Below the pieces are notes generated by a model that had not been told where the DNA came from, made no database searches, and was given only the letters and a program-made list of their open reading frames with translations. A DNA stretch of 7,854 nt from Eubacterium sp. (GTDB taxonomy: Bacteria; Bacillota; Clostridia; Oscillospirales; Acutalibacteraceae). Shown here piece by piece: positions 1 to 6,024 of the stretch; position 1 is the first letter of the stretch, and each line of letters begins with the position of its first letter. The translations under genes and the position numbers were made by a program. The stretch is taken from assembly GCA_029052085.1 (NCBI GenBank), contig JAIDJS010000060.1, forward strand, positions 1-7,854. Direction: 5' to 3'.

Positions 1-3
1 ATT

Positions 4-357
4 TTAATATAACTGAAACGCATTTTCAAGATGTTTTATTGATTTTATTTTGTTATTTTCAGTAAAAACCTCAACAATATCAAATCTTGGCTGCAAATTT
101 GTTTTATTATAAGAAAGATAAAGCTCTGCTGTTGCTGCCATTTTACGTTGCTTATACGCATCAACAAATTCAGATGGCTTGGCAATTGATTTTTCATTCC
201 TCATTTTTACTTCAACAAAGCATATATATTTCTTATTCTTCATAATCAAATCAATTTCGCCGAAACGGCTTTTATAATTGGCTTCAAGAAGAATATATTT
301 TTTCTTTTGTAAATAATCACACGCCTTAAGCTCTGCAAGCTTGCCGATACTATTCAT
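4..357 (-). CDS. yraN: YraN family (UPF0102) endonuclease-like protein
   Basis: A complete 117-residue protein of the UPF0102/YraN family, which has a restriction-endonuclease-like (Holliday-junction-resolvase-type) fold. Its cellular role is poorly defined. The family hallmarks are visible in order: an N-terminal helix with G5..AE..A..YL, then NY at 27-28, GEIDLI at 33-38 (acidic E34 and D36), and FVEVK at 48-52 (E49 and K51). Together these resemble the E-D-ExK metal site of this nuclease fold. The length of about 115-120 residues is normal for the family. The ATG overlaps the end of rnhB by 8 nt, and an AAGGTG ribosome site sits inside the 3' end of rnhB, so translation is probably coupled to it. 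It is the last gene visible, ending in TAA three bases from the left edge. Linkage to rnhB is common in bacteria. The family assignment is firm; nuclease activity is an inference. Confidence 0.93.
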   Translation of the reverse strand: MNSIGKLAELKACDYLQKKKYILLEANYKSRFGEIDLIMKNKKYICFVEVKMRNEKSIAKPSEFVDAYKQRKMAATAELYLSYNKTNLQPRFDIVEVFTENNKIKSIKHLENAFQLY

Positions 358-958
358 TGTTGTTGAGCACCTTTTTCAGAAATGATTTTCTGTGAATATC
401 CGAAATGCCGTATTCATAAATTTTCTCGTAATGAAGCTTTGTCGGATAGCCTTTGTGTCTTTCAAATTCATATTGAGGATATTTTTTTGCAAGTTCAAGC
501 ATATATCTGTCCCTTGAAACCTTGGCAATAATGGATGCAGCGGCAATTGAAGCGGATTTTCCGTCCCCCTTGACAATGATTTCAACATCAGTATCAAGCG
601 GAGGTACTCTGTTTCCGTCAACAAGCGCCAAGTCTGGCTTGATTTCAAGACTGTCAACTGCTCTTTTCATTGCAAGAAAGGTTGCCTGAAGAATATTGAT
701 TTCATCAATTTCCTTTTCTGTTGCAATACCGACTGAATAACAGACACATTCATCAATAATTTTATCATAAAGCGCATCCCGCTTTTTTTCAGAAAGCTTT
801 TTTGAATCGTTCACACCCTCAATTATATGTCCGTCAGGTAAAATAACGGCTGCTGCAAAGACAGGACCTGCAAGAGGTCCTCTTCCTGCTTCGTCAACGC
901 CGCATATTACCTTATATCCTTTGTTTTTAGCTTCATTTTCGTATAATAACCAATCCAT
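350..958 (-). CDS. rnhB: Ribonuclease HII
   Basis: A complete 202-residue RNase HII, which cuts the RNA strand of RNA-DNA hybrids and starts removal of single ribonucleotides misincorporated in DNA. It acts in the cytoplasm on the chromosome. The type 2 RNase H motifs are all present: [13 protein letters not shown] at 21-33 with metal ligands D22 and E23, the DSKKLS motif at 51-56, VDGNRVP at 113-119 with D114, and [21 protein letters not shown] at about 130-150 with D132 as the fourth acidic ligand. The GRG motif that senses the ribonucleotide 2'-OH is intact at 25-27. Length is typical. The ATG overlaps the rbgA stop by one base (TAATG), and the gene itself overlaps yraN by 8 nt, as expected for one polycistronic message. 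It is not RNase HIII, which would carry an extra N-terminal substrate-binding domain. Confidence 0.97.
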   Translation of the reverse strand: MDWLLYENEAKNKGYKVICGVDEAGRGPLAGPVFAAAVILPDGHIIEGVNDSKKLSEKKRDALYDKIIDECVCYSVGIATEKEIDEINILQATFLAMKRAVDSLEIKPDLALVDGNRVPPLDTDVEIIVKGDGKSASIAAASIIAKVSRDRYMLELAKKYPQYEFERHKGYPTKLHYEKIYEYGISDIHRKSFLKKVLNNNE

Positions 959-1827
959 TATTTCTGTGGCAGCTCAAGGCTCAAACGCCCAAGCTTTCCT
1001 CCTCTGAATTCATCACAAACTATTGCGGCGGCTCTTTCATAGTTGATTTCTCCGCCCTTAACTAAAAATCCTCTTTTTTTGCCAATCATTTCAAGAATTT
1101 CCCAGCCCTGTAAATCCTGAAAATCGGAAATTTTATATCTTTCTTCAATCATTTCAGGATGCGTTTTATTGAGCACATCAAGAAGTCGGCAGGAAAGACT
1201 TTCCAGATCAGTAACCTCATCCTTAACTGAACCGATAAAAGCCAGCTTATCCCCTACTTCGGAATCATCGAATTTTGGCCAGAGAACTCCGGGTGTATCC
1301 AAAAGCTCAATTCCGTTTCCGCAGTTGAACCATTGATTGCTTCTTGTAACCCCTGCCCTGTCTGCGACCACAGCTTTATTTTTGCCTGCCATTCGGTTTA
1401 TAAAAGAGGATTTGCCTGTATTCGGAATACCGACAACCATAAGTCTTATAGGTTTGCCTGCCATTCCCTTAGCTTCATTCCGTTCAATTATACGATTTAG
1501 AGCTTTTTTACACTCAGGTATAAACTGATTTAACCCCTTTCCGCTTCTGCAGTCCACTGCAAGCGCATAAAACCCTTTGCTTTTATAGTGTTCAATCCAC
1601 ATTTTAGTTGCTTTGGGGTCTGCAACATCGCTTTTATTAAGCAGAATGATTCTCGGTTTATTCTTTATTAAATCATCAATCTCGGGATTTGAGCTTGAAT
1701 ATGGAATTCTTGCATCAACAATTTCAACAACACCATCTACTAAATTAAGACTTTCTTTAATGAGTCGCCTTGTTTTAGCCATATGGCCTGGAAACCACTG
1801 AATATACTGCTTTTGAAAATCAGGCAT
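958..1827 (-). CDS. rbgA: Ribosome biogenesis GTPase RbgA (YlqF), late 50S assembly
   Basis: A complete 289-residue circularly permuted GTPase that drives a late step of large ribosomal subunit assembly. The G motifs appear in the permuted order typical of the family: G4 NKSD at 64-67, G5 SGK at 95-97, G1 GIPNTGKS at 133-140, a G2-region threonine at 161 and G3 DTPG at 177-180. The N-terminal IQWFPGHM (9-16) carries H15, equivalent to the catalytic His9 described for B. subtilis RbgA. The C-terminal domain with EKRG-like KKRG and GGxINYxRAA motifs follows the B. subtilis protein to its end. The ribosome site is weak (AAAGGTAGTGAT upstream of ATG). Only 27 bp separate it from the upstream galactosidase gene. 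In most Firmicutes it lies close behind rplS, which supports the assignment. No own promoter is evident. Confidence 0.97.
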   Translation of the reverse strand: MPDFQKQYIQWFPGHMAKTRRLIKESLNLVDGVVEIVDARIPYSSSNPEIDDLIKNKPRIILLNKSDVADPKATKMWIEHYKSKGFYALAVDCRSGKGLNQFIPECKKALNRIIERNEAKGMAGKPIRLMVVGIPNTGKSSFINRMAGKNKAVVADRAGVTRSNQWFNCGNGIELLDTPGVLWPKFDDSEVGDKLAFIGSVKDEVTDLESLSCRLLDVLNKTHPEMIEERYKISDFQDLQGWEILEMIGKKRGFLVKGGEINYERAAAIVCDEFRGGKLGRLSLELPQK

Positions 1828-1854
1828 TTTACTATCACTACCTTTTCTATTCGT

Positions 1855-3633
1855 TTATCCTAAATTATGCTTGTCCGTAATGGAAACGGCGGGCTTTGAA
1901 AAGCCTTCCATTTCAAGCACAATGATTTCATTGTTTTCTTTTAAAACAGCACCGGGAAGATACAATGATTTCTGCGGACCTATTTCCCAGTATCTTCCGA
2001 GATTAAAGCCATTAACCCATACATAGCCCTTTTTAAAACCATTCAGATGGACAAAGCAATCATCATTTGACTTCGCCTTAAAGCTACCTTTAAGAAACAG
2101 AGGAACATCTTTTTCGTTTGTATTATATTCAAGCCTATCCAGATTATCAAGTGGGATTGTATAAATATCATATCCCATCTGCCGCTGATTGCCTATGTAA
2201 ATATCGCTAATGCCCTTGCGGTCAATCATATGCTCGCCATAGTTAACTCTGCCCATTGTGTCAACAAGAACACCGATTTTGCGGCTGTCCTTTATTGCCG
2301 ACATAAGGAATTTCCCGGAATTCTTTTTAGAAAACAGGGCTTTCAGTCCTCTGTTTTTAACTGTATTTTCCAATCGGCTTATTCTTTTCTTGAATTTATC
2401 ATCAAAGTAAACATAACCAAAATCATGAACATCTTTAATATTAAGCGGAGAAATATCGTACTTGCCTTTAATTACGGTTTCATAATATATCAATCCGAAG
2501 TTCTGACTGAAGTATTCCATACTTTCCGGAACAGGAGCATAATGTTTTTCTGCAATATTGGAAAGATTATCAAAAAGAGAAGCAGTTTCGGTTAATTCAA
2601 TATCACCGATTGACTGAAGCTTCGGTGAAGGAGGCAATTCACTCATTTCAATACCCTGATGCTCACAAAGTATTTTTCTTACTTCATGATAAGCAGGTGT
2701 ATAATCACCCCATTCATTTAAAAGTGCACAGTAATCATAGCTTGTTACAGTGGGCTCGTATGCCTTTCCCGAATTTTGATTTGCTCCCGCTGTAAATCCG
2801 AAATTTGTTCCGCCATGGAACATATAGAAATTGAAGCTTGCACCGATATCAAGGAAATCCTTTATTTCTTTTCCGACGGATGAAGCATCACGGGTATGAT
2901 GTTTATCTCCCCAATGATCAAACCAGCCGCACCAGAATTCGCCGCACATATTCGGTCCGTCGTTCTCAAAGTCTTTTAAACAGTTGAATGCTGTTTTTGC
3001 TTTTGAACCGAAATTGAGAACTTTATAGATATGAGGAAGCGAGCCGCCTGAGAGCATATTTTTCCAATTGCCGTCTGATGTGAAATATAAAACGTCAATG
3101 CCGCATTCTTTCATAAGGTTTTCGATAAACTCTAAGTATTCTTTGTCATTGCCGTATGAGCCATACTCATTTTCCACCTGCATTGCAATGATATTTCCGC
3201 CATTGGTTTCAAGATGCGGAACAAGCATCGGAAGCAGCTTTTTATAGAATCTTTCAACACAAGCTAAGTAATCAGGATAGTTACAACGAATCTGCATATT
3301 TTTATCCTTTAAAAGCCATGCAGGCAAGCCTCCAAAGTCCCATTCAGCGCAGATATATGGACCGGGACGTACAATGCAGTAAAGACCAACCTTTTTAGCT
3401 GTTTCAATAAATTTAACTATATCAAGCATACCTTCAAAGCAAAATTCGTTCGGCTGAGGCTCATGCAGATTCCAGCAGACATAGGTTTCAACTGTGTTAA
3501 AGCCTGCAAGCTTAAGCTTGGTTAATCTGTCTTCCCAATATTCAGGAAGAATACGGAAATAGTGCATAGCACCCGAATAAATTTTGAAAGGCCTTCCATT
3601 CATACAGAATTCTTTGTTTTTTATTTCAAGCAT
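1855..3633 (-). CDS. GH35 beta-galactosidase, no signal peptide
   Basis: A complete 592-residue glycoside hydrolase of family GH35, a retaining enzyme that removes terminal beta-linked galactose from oligosaccharides. The catalytic TIM barrel occupies roughly residues 5-325. It opens with GAMHYFRI (21-28) and W..HEPQP (54-61). The acid/base is E156 in VENEYGSYG, and the nucleophile is E232 in CGEFWCGWFDHWG. FMFHGG-type NFYMFHGGTNFGF lies at 268-280. The C-terminal third holds beta-rich galactose-binding-like domains, with GYVWVNGFNLGRYW near 536-549, as in compact bacterial GH35 enzymes. No signal peptide or membrane segment is seen, so it should be cytoplasmic and act on imported sugars. The ATG is preceded by AAGGGG at 7 nt and by a promoter. 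It interrupts the usual rplS-rbgA order and has no sugar transporter or regulator beside it here. The exact substrate (beta-1,3 or beta-1,4 galactosides) cannot be read from the sequence. Confidence 0.95.
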   Translation of the reverse strand: MLEIKNKEFCMNGRPFKIYSGAMHYFRILPEYWEDRLTKLKLAGFNTVETYVCWNLHEPQPNEFCFEGMLDIVKFIETAKKVGLYCIVRPGPYICAEWDFGGLPAWLLKDKNMQIRCNYPDYLACVERFYKKLLPMLVPHLETNGGNIIAMQVENEYGSYGNDKEYLEFIENLMKECGIDVLYFTSDGNWKNMLSGGSLPHIYKVLNFGSKAKTAFNCLKDFENDGPNMCGEFWCGWFDHWGDKHHTRDASSVGKEIKDFLDIGASFNFYMFHGGTNFGFTAGANQNSGKAYEPTVTSYDYCALLNEWGDYTPAYHEVRKILCEHQGIEMSELPPSPKLQSIGDIELTETASLFDNLSNIAEKHYAPVPESMEYFSQNFGLIYYETVIKGKYDISPLNIKDVHDFGYVYFDDKFKKRISRLENTVKNRGLKALFSKKNSGKFLMSAIKDSRKIGVLVDTMGRVNYGEHMIDRKGISDIYIGNQRQMGYDIYTIPLDNLDRLEYNTNEKDVPLFLKGSFKAKSNDDCFVHLNGFKKGYVWVNGFNLGRYWEIGPQKSLYLPGAVLKENNEIIVLEMEGFSKPAVSITDKHNLG

Positions 3634-3662
3634 AGCAGTACCCCTTAAAACATTATAAATAT

Positions 3663-3691
3663 AAGATATTATAAAACAGAAGCAAAGTCAA
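3663..3691 (-). promoter_or_regulatory. Predicted sigma-A-type promoter of the GH35 gene
   Basis: On the minus strand, TTGACT (3686-3691) is followed after 17 nt by TATCTT (3663-3668), a good match to vegetative -35 and -10 elements. Transcription would start near 3656, leaving a leader of only about 22 nt before the ATG at 3633. It lies just past the rplS terminator, so the galactosidase has an independent start. No clear operator palindrome is seen around it. It is predicted from sequence only. Confidence 0.6.
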
Positions 3692-3708
3692 GAAAACAAT
3701 TAAAATGA

Positions 3709-3741
3709 CAAAAAGAAAACCGCTTCATTTGAAGCGGTTTT
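3709..3741 (-). terminator. Rho-independent terminator of rplS
   Basis: An 11-bp perfect stem (3716-3726 with 3731-3741) closes a 4-nt loop and has a GC-rich core (CCGCTTC/GAAGCGG). On the minus strand it is followed by the U-rich run TTTTCTTTTTG. It starts 13 nt after the rplS stop codon. The T-tract lies on the minus-strand side, which fits termination of rplS transcription. This separates rplS from the galactosidase gene. Confidence 0.92.
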
Positions 3742-3754
3742 GAAAGTTAAAAAC

Positions 3755-4096
3755 TTAGATATCTTCTTTAACTTTAGCAGCCTTACCAACTCTGTCTCTG
3801 AGGTAATAAAGCTTAGCACGGCGAACTTTACCGTGGCGAACAACCTGTACTGATTCAACATTTGCTGAGTTGAATGGGAATACACGCTCAATGCCAACAC
3901 CATAGGAAACACGGCGAACAGTAAATGTTTTTGAAATGCCTGAGCCTTTAACAGCAATAACAGTACCTTCAAACATCTGAACTCTTTCGTTTTTACCCTC
4001 GCGGATACGAACACCAACTCTTACAGTGTCACCGATTTTGAATTCAGGAAGCTCTTTCTGAACACTGCCTGCTTCGATAATTTTAATTGCGTCCAT
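3755..4096 (-). CDS. rplS: 50S ribosomal protein L19
   Basis: A complete 113-residue ribosomal protein bL19, which sits at the 30S-50S interface of the large subunit and helps form inter-subunit bridges. The family signature runs through the protein: an N-terminal helix, [11 protein letters not shown] at 17-27, the F/YEG-V core around [21 protein letters not shown] (41-61), GVGIERVFP at 66-74, and the basic C-terminal stretch [22 protein letters not shown]. Length is normal (about 113-116). The start is fixed by AGGAGG at 4105-4110, 8 nt upstream of ATG. It has its own promoter and structured leader upstream and an intrinsic terminator downstream, so it appears monocistronic. In B. subtilis it follows trmD and precedes rbgA. 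Here teichoic acid genes lie upstream and a galactosidase lies downstream. Autoregulation through the leader is possible. Confidence 0.98.
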   Translation of the reverse strand: MDAIKIIEAGSVQKELPEFKIGDTVRVGVRIREGKNERVQMFEGTVIAVKGSGISKTFTVRRVSYGVGIERVFPFNSANVESVQVVRHGKVRRAKLYYLRDRVGKAAKVKEDI

Positions 4097-4218
4097 TTTT
4101 ATTTCCTCCTTATTAATTTATCAGATGTTCATAACAAAAAATTGACAGAGGACCATCCACTTAAATGCTTTAACGCATAACATTTAACGCGTTGCAAGGA
4201 CAGCAACGGAACAAATGC
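4097..4218 (-). promoter_or_regulatory. Structured rplS 5' leader, candidate L19 autoregulatory element
   Basis: About 120 nt lie between the predicted transcription start and the rplS ATG. Two perfect hairpins can be read: CGTTGC/GCAACG with loop TGTCCTT (4190-4208), and TTAAATG/CATTTAA with a 13-nt loop (4161-4187). The AAATG arm of the second can instead pair with the upstream AGCATTT next to the transcription start, enclosing the first hairpin (7 bp with one wobble). This would free ATGC and GCAT for a small hairpin of their own. Two TCCT-containing stretches (4196-4202 and 4147-4152) are complementary to the AGGAGG ribosome site at 4105-4110. A conserved L19 leader family is known upstream of rplS in low-GC Gram-positives. 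I infer that this is a member or analogue, but I could not match it to the family consensus. Confidence 0.5.
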
Positions 4219-4224
4219 TTAGAT

Positions 4225-4253
4225 AATATATCATAAAGTGCTGCAAAATGCAA
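4225..4253 (-). promoter_or_regulatory. Strong extended -10 promoter for rplS
   Basis: On the minus strand, TTGCAT (4248-4253) and TATATT (4225-4230) are separated by exactly 17 nt, and a TGA directly before the -10 supplies the extended TGn motif. Transcription would begin near 4218. This gives rplS a start independent of the tar genes that end 40 nt upstream at 4293. No intrinsic terminator is visible between tarJ and this promoter, so some readthrough from the tar cassette is possible. Confidence 0.75.
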
Positions 4254-4292
4254 GCATTATTTGAAAATACTTAAATAAATATTAAAAAGCAA

Positions 4293-5318
4293 TTATTCTT
4301 TCCATCGGATGATCGTTTTACCAAATGCTTTTTGCGCATCTTTCTCAAAAGCAGCAGCTATATCATCAATTGTTGAAACTGTGTTAACAGAGCTGACAAT
4401 ACTACCAAGATAATCTATTATTTCCGGATACTTTTTATATAGCTTAACTGTATTTTCAAAATCCTTAACACCGCTTCTTGATGAACCGAAGAAACGCAGA
4501 CCTTTTTCAAGTATCATTCTTGTATTTATAGGCACAGGATATTCAGAAACACCTAAAATTGAAATGGTTGCTTCCGGCATAACAGTAGCAATAATCTGTT
4601 CTATTGCCACTGCACTTCCGTTTCCTCCTACACATTCAAAGGCGTGATCAACAAAAAAATCTTTCGGAATTTCATTTACGGCAAAAATACCATCTGCAAA
4701 AGTAAAATAGGAAAGCTTATCATATGATGTTCCGAAAATATACACCTCTGTTTCGGGAAACAGCTTTTTTAGCAATAAGGAGGTTATGTAACCCAGATTA
4801 CCATCCCCCCACACACCGATTCTGTGCCTGCAGGAATGAGCAATTTTATCAAAGCGTGAAATTGCATGAAGGGATACAGAAACAATTTCGGTAAAGGCTG
4901 CAACATTCATATTCATATCTTTTGGCAGCGGAACAAGCCTTTCGGGTGAAATGCTGATATATTCCTGTAAAAAACCATCCGCTGAAGAACCGCAGAATTT
5001 TGATGAGCGAAGATAATTTTCCGCAATAACTTCATTTTGTTCTGCGGGGCTATTGGGAACCATAACCACTATATCGCCAGCATTACATTTTCCGGTCGGA
5101 TCAAAAACAACCTTTCCGACACCCTCATGAATAAGCACCATAGGCAGCTTTTCTGCCATAATTTTGGCATCTCTTGTTCCAAGATAGTAACGCATATCTG
5201 CATTGCAAATAGAAAGATGTGTTGGACGTACAACTGCATTTTGACCAAAAAGCTCAATATCTTCAAAGGCAATTTCCAATTTTCTTGCCCTTGCAAGACG
5301 ATAAACAGTGTTAATCAT
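4293..5318 (-). CDS. tarJ: Ribulose-5-phosphate reductase TarJ (zinc-dependent MDR family)
   Basis: A complete 341-residue medium-chain dehydrogenase that reduces D-ribulose 5-phosphate to D-ribitol 5-phosphate with NADPH, the first step towards CDP-ribitol. It follows S. aureus TarJ from end to end by recall: SICNADMRYYLGTRD at 36-50, LPMVLIHEGVG at 58-68, VVMVPNSP at 84-91, VIAENYLRSS at 97-106, WGDGNLGYIT at 170-179, DHAFECVGG near the middle of the nucleotide-binding domain, LEKGLRFFGSSRSG, and a closing GKTIIRWKE. Probable zinc ligands are C38, H64, E65 and E144. GDGNLG at 171-176 is the Rossmann dinucleotide loop. The ATG overlaps the tarI stop as ATGA, with GGAG 8 nt upstream, indicating translational coupling and a TarI-TarJ partnership. 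A general sugar-alcohol dehydrogenase is the fallback, but the tarI context and sequence favour TarJ strongly. Confidence 0.94.
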   Translation of the reverse strand: MINTVYRLARARKLEIAFEDIELFGQNAVVRPTHLSICNADMRYYLGTRDAKIMAEKLPMVLIHEGVGKVVFDPTGKCNAGDIVVMVPNSPAEQNEVIAENYLRSSKFCGSSADGFLQEYISISPERLVPLPKDMNMNVAAFTEIVSVSLHAISRFDKIAHSCRHRIGVWGDGNLGYITSLLLKKLFPETEVYIFGTSYDKLSYFTFADGIFAVNEIPKDFFVDHAFECVGGNGSAVAIEQIIATVMPEATISILGVSEYPVPINTRMILEKGLRFFGSSRSGVKDFENTVKLYKKYPEIIDYLGSIVSSVNTVSTIDDIAAAFEKDAQKAFGKTIIRWKE

Positions 5319-6022
5319 TCTTCACACTCCAATAGTGATTTAACAATTTTCAGATCATAAGGATATGTTATTTTAATGTTAAAAGTTTCGCCTTCAACAA
5401 GCGCTACCCTTTCACCCTTCAGCACAAATATTTTTGCTGCGTCAGTTAAAATATCCTTTTCTTCGTCTGTTAAGGAATTATACACTTTTTTTAATTTCTT
5501 TGCCTTAAAGGACTGCGGAGTCTGCCCCTGATACATAATGCTTCTGTTTGGAATACTGCTTATTTCTTTTCCGTTTTCTGCTTCTACTATTGTATCAGTT
5601 GCAGCAATAACAGTATCACAGGCACTGAATTTTTCGCAAGCGGTAATGTTTTCTTCAATGATTCTGTGTGTAACAAAGGGTCTTACAGAATCATGCGTTA
5701 CTATGATTGTATCATCATCAAGCTTGCCTTCAGACTCGATGTAATCAATGGCATTCATAATTGTTTCATTTCTTGTGCTTCCGCCTTCAATAACAACAAT
5801 TTTATCCATTAACGGGCCAACATACTTTTTTATAATATTCTTTGTATGCTCAACCCATTGAGCAGGACATAAAACGATTATTTTTTCAAATTTAGAGCAA
5901 GGGAGAAATTTTTCAATTGTATAAATAATAATAGGCTTGCCTTTAACAGTTAAATACTGTTTAGGCCTTTCACCGCCCATACGTGAACCGATTCCACCTG
6001 CAAGAATTACTCCGTAAACCAT
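5315..6022 (-). CDS. tarI: Ribitol-5-phosphate cytidylyltransferase TarI
   Basis: A complete 235-residue nucleotidyltransferase of the IspD/TarI family, which joins CTP and D-ribitol 5-phosphate to give CDP-ribitol plus pyrophosphate in the cytoplasm. Visible motifs are the CTP-binding loop LAGGIGSRMG (7-16), PKQ at 20-22, EGGSTRNETIMNAIDYIE (79-96), THDSVRPFVTHRII (109-122, with D111 likely at the metal site), TDTIVEA (142-148), MYQGQTPQSF (163-172) and KITYPYDLK (217-225). The THDSVRPF, TDTIVE and YQGQTPQSF segments match ribitol-type TarI proteins better than methylerythritol-pathway IspD, and tarJ and tarL flank it. The start has GGAG 8 nt upstream and lies only 2 nt after the tarL stop. 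The stop overlaps the tarJ start. Residual activity on methylerythritol phosphate cannot be excluded from sequence. Confidence 0.94.
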   Translation of the reverse strand: MVYGVILAGGIGSRMGGERPKQYLTVKGKPIIIYTIEKFLPCSKFEKIIVLCPAQWVEHTKNIIKKYVGPLMDKIVVIEGGSTRNETIMNAIDYIESEGKLDDDTIIVTHDSVRPFVTHRIIEENITACEKFSACDTVIAATDTIVEAENGKEISSIPNRSIMYQGQTPQSFKAKKLKKVYNSLTDEEKDILTDAAKIFVLKGERVALVEGETFNIKITYPYDLKIVKSLLECEE

Positions 6023-6024
6023 AT

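Noticed and set aside
1828..1854. Possible promoter for rbgA in the 27-bp gap or the galactosidase 3' end
   Set aside because: A CATAAT hexamer exists near 1862 but has no acceptable -35 element at 16-18 nt, so no promoter was called.
2230..2595. A 121-residue open frame on the plus strand opposite the galactosidase, plus similar short frames at 1337-1528, 1613-1801, 2610-2795, 5037-5360, 5538-5744, 6041-6229, 6499-6801 and 7220-7495
   Set aside because: All lie antisense to well-recognised genes, with compositions expected of mirror frames and no recognisable domains.
3700..4017. A 105-residue open frame on the minus strand overlapping rplS
   Set aside because: It lies almost wholly within rplS in another frame and runs through the terminator hairpin. 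It has no ribosome site or family resemblance, while L19 is unmistakable.
4142..4170. TTGACA on the plus strand as a possible divergent promoter
   Set aside because: No -10-like hexamer occurs at suitable spacing (ATGCTT at 17 nt), and there is no plus-strand gene downstream.
4240..4292. Possible intrinsic terminator after tarJ
   Set aside because: Only very short AT-rich inverted repeats such as ATGC/GCAT are present, without a GC-rich stem and U-tract, so a terminator call is not supported.
5315..6022. Assignment as IspD of the methylerythritol phosphate isoprenoid pathway
   Set aside because: IspD is the nearest relative family, but the TDTIVE, YQGQTPQSF and THDSVRPF segments and the overlapping tarJ and adjacent tarL point to the ribitol-specific TarI branch.
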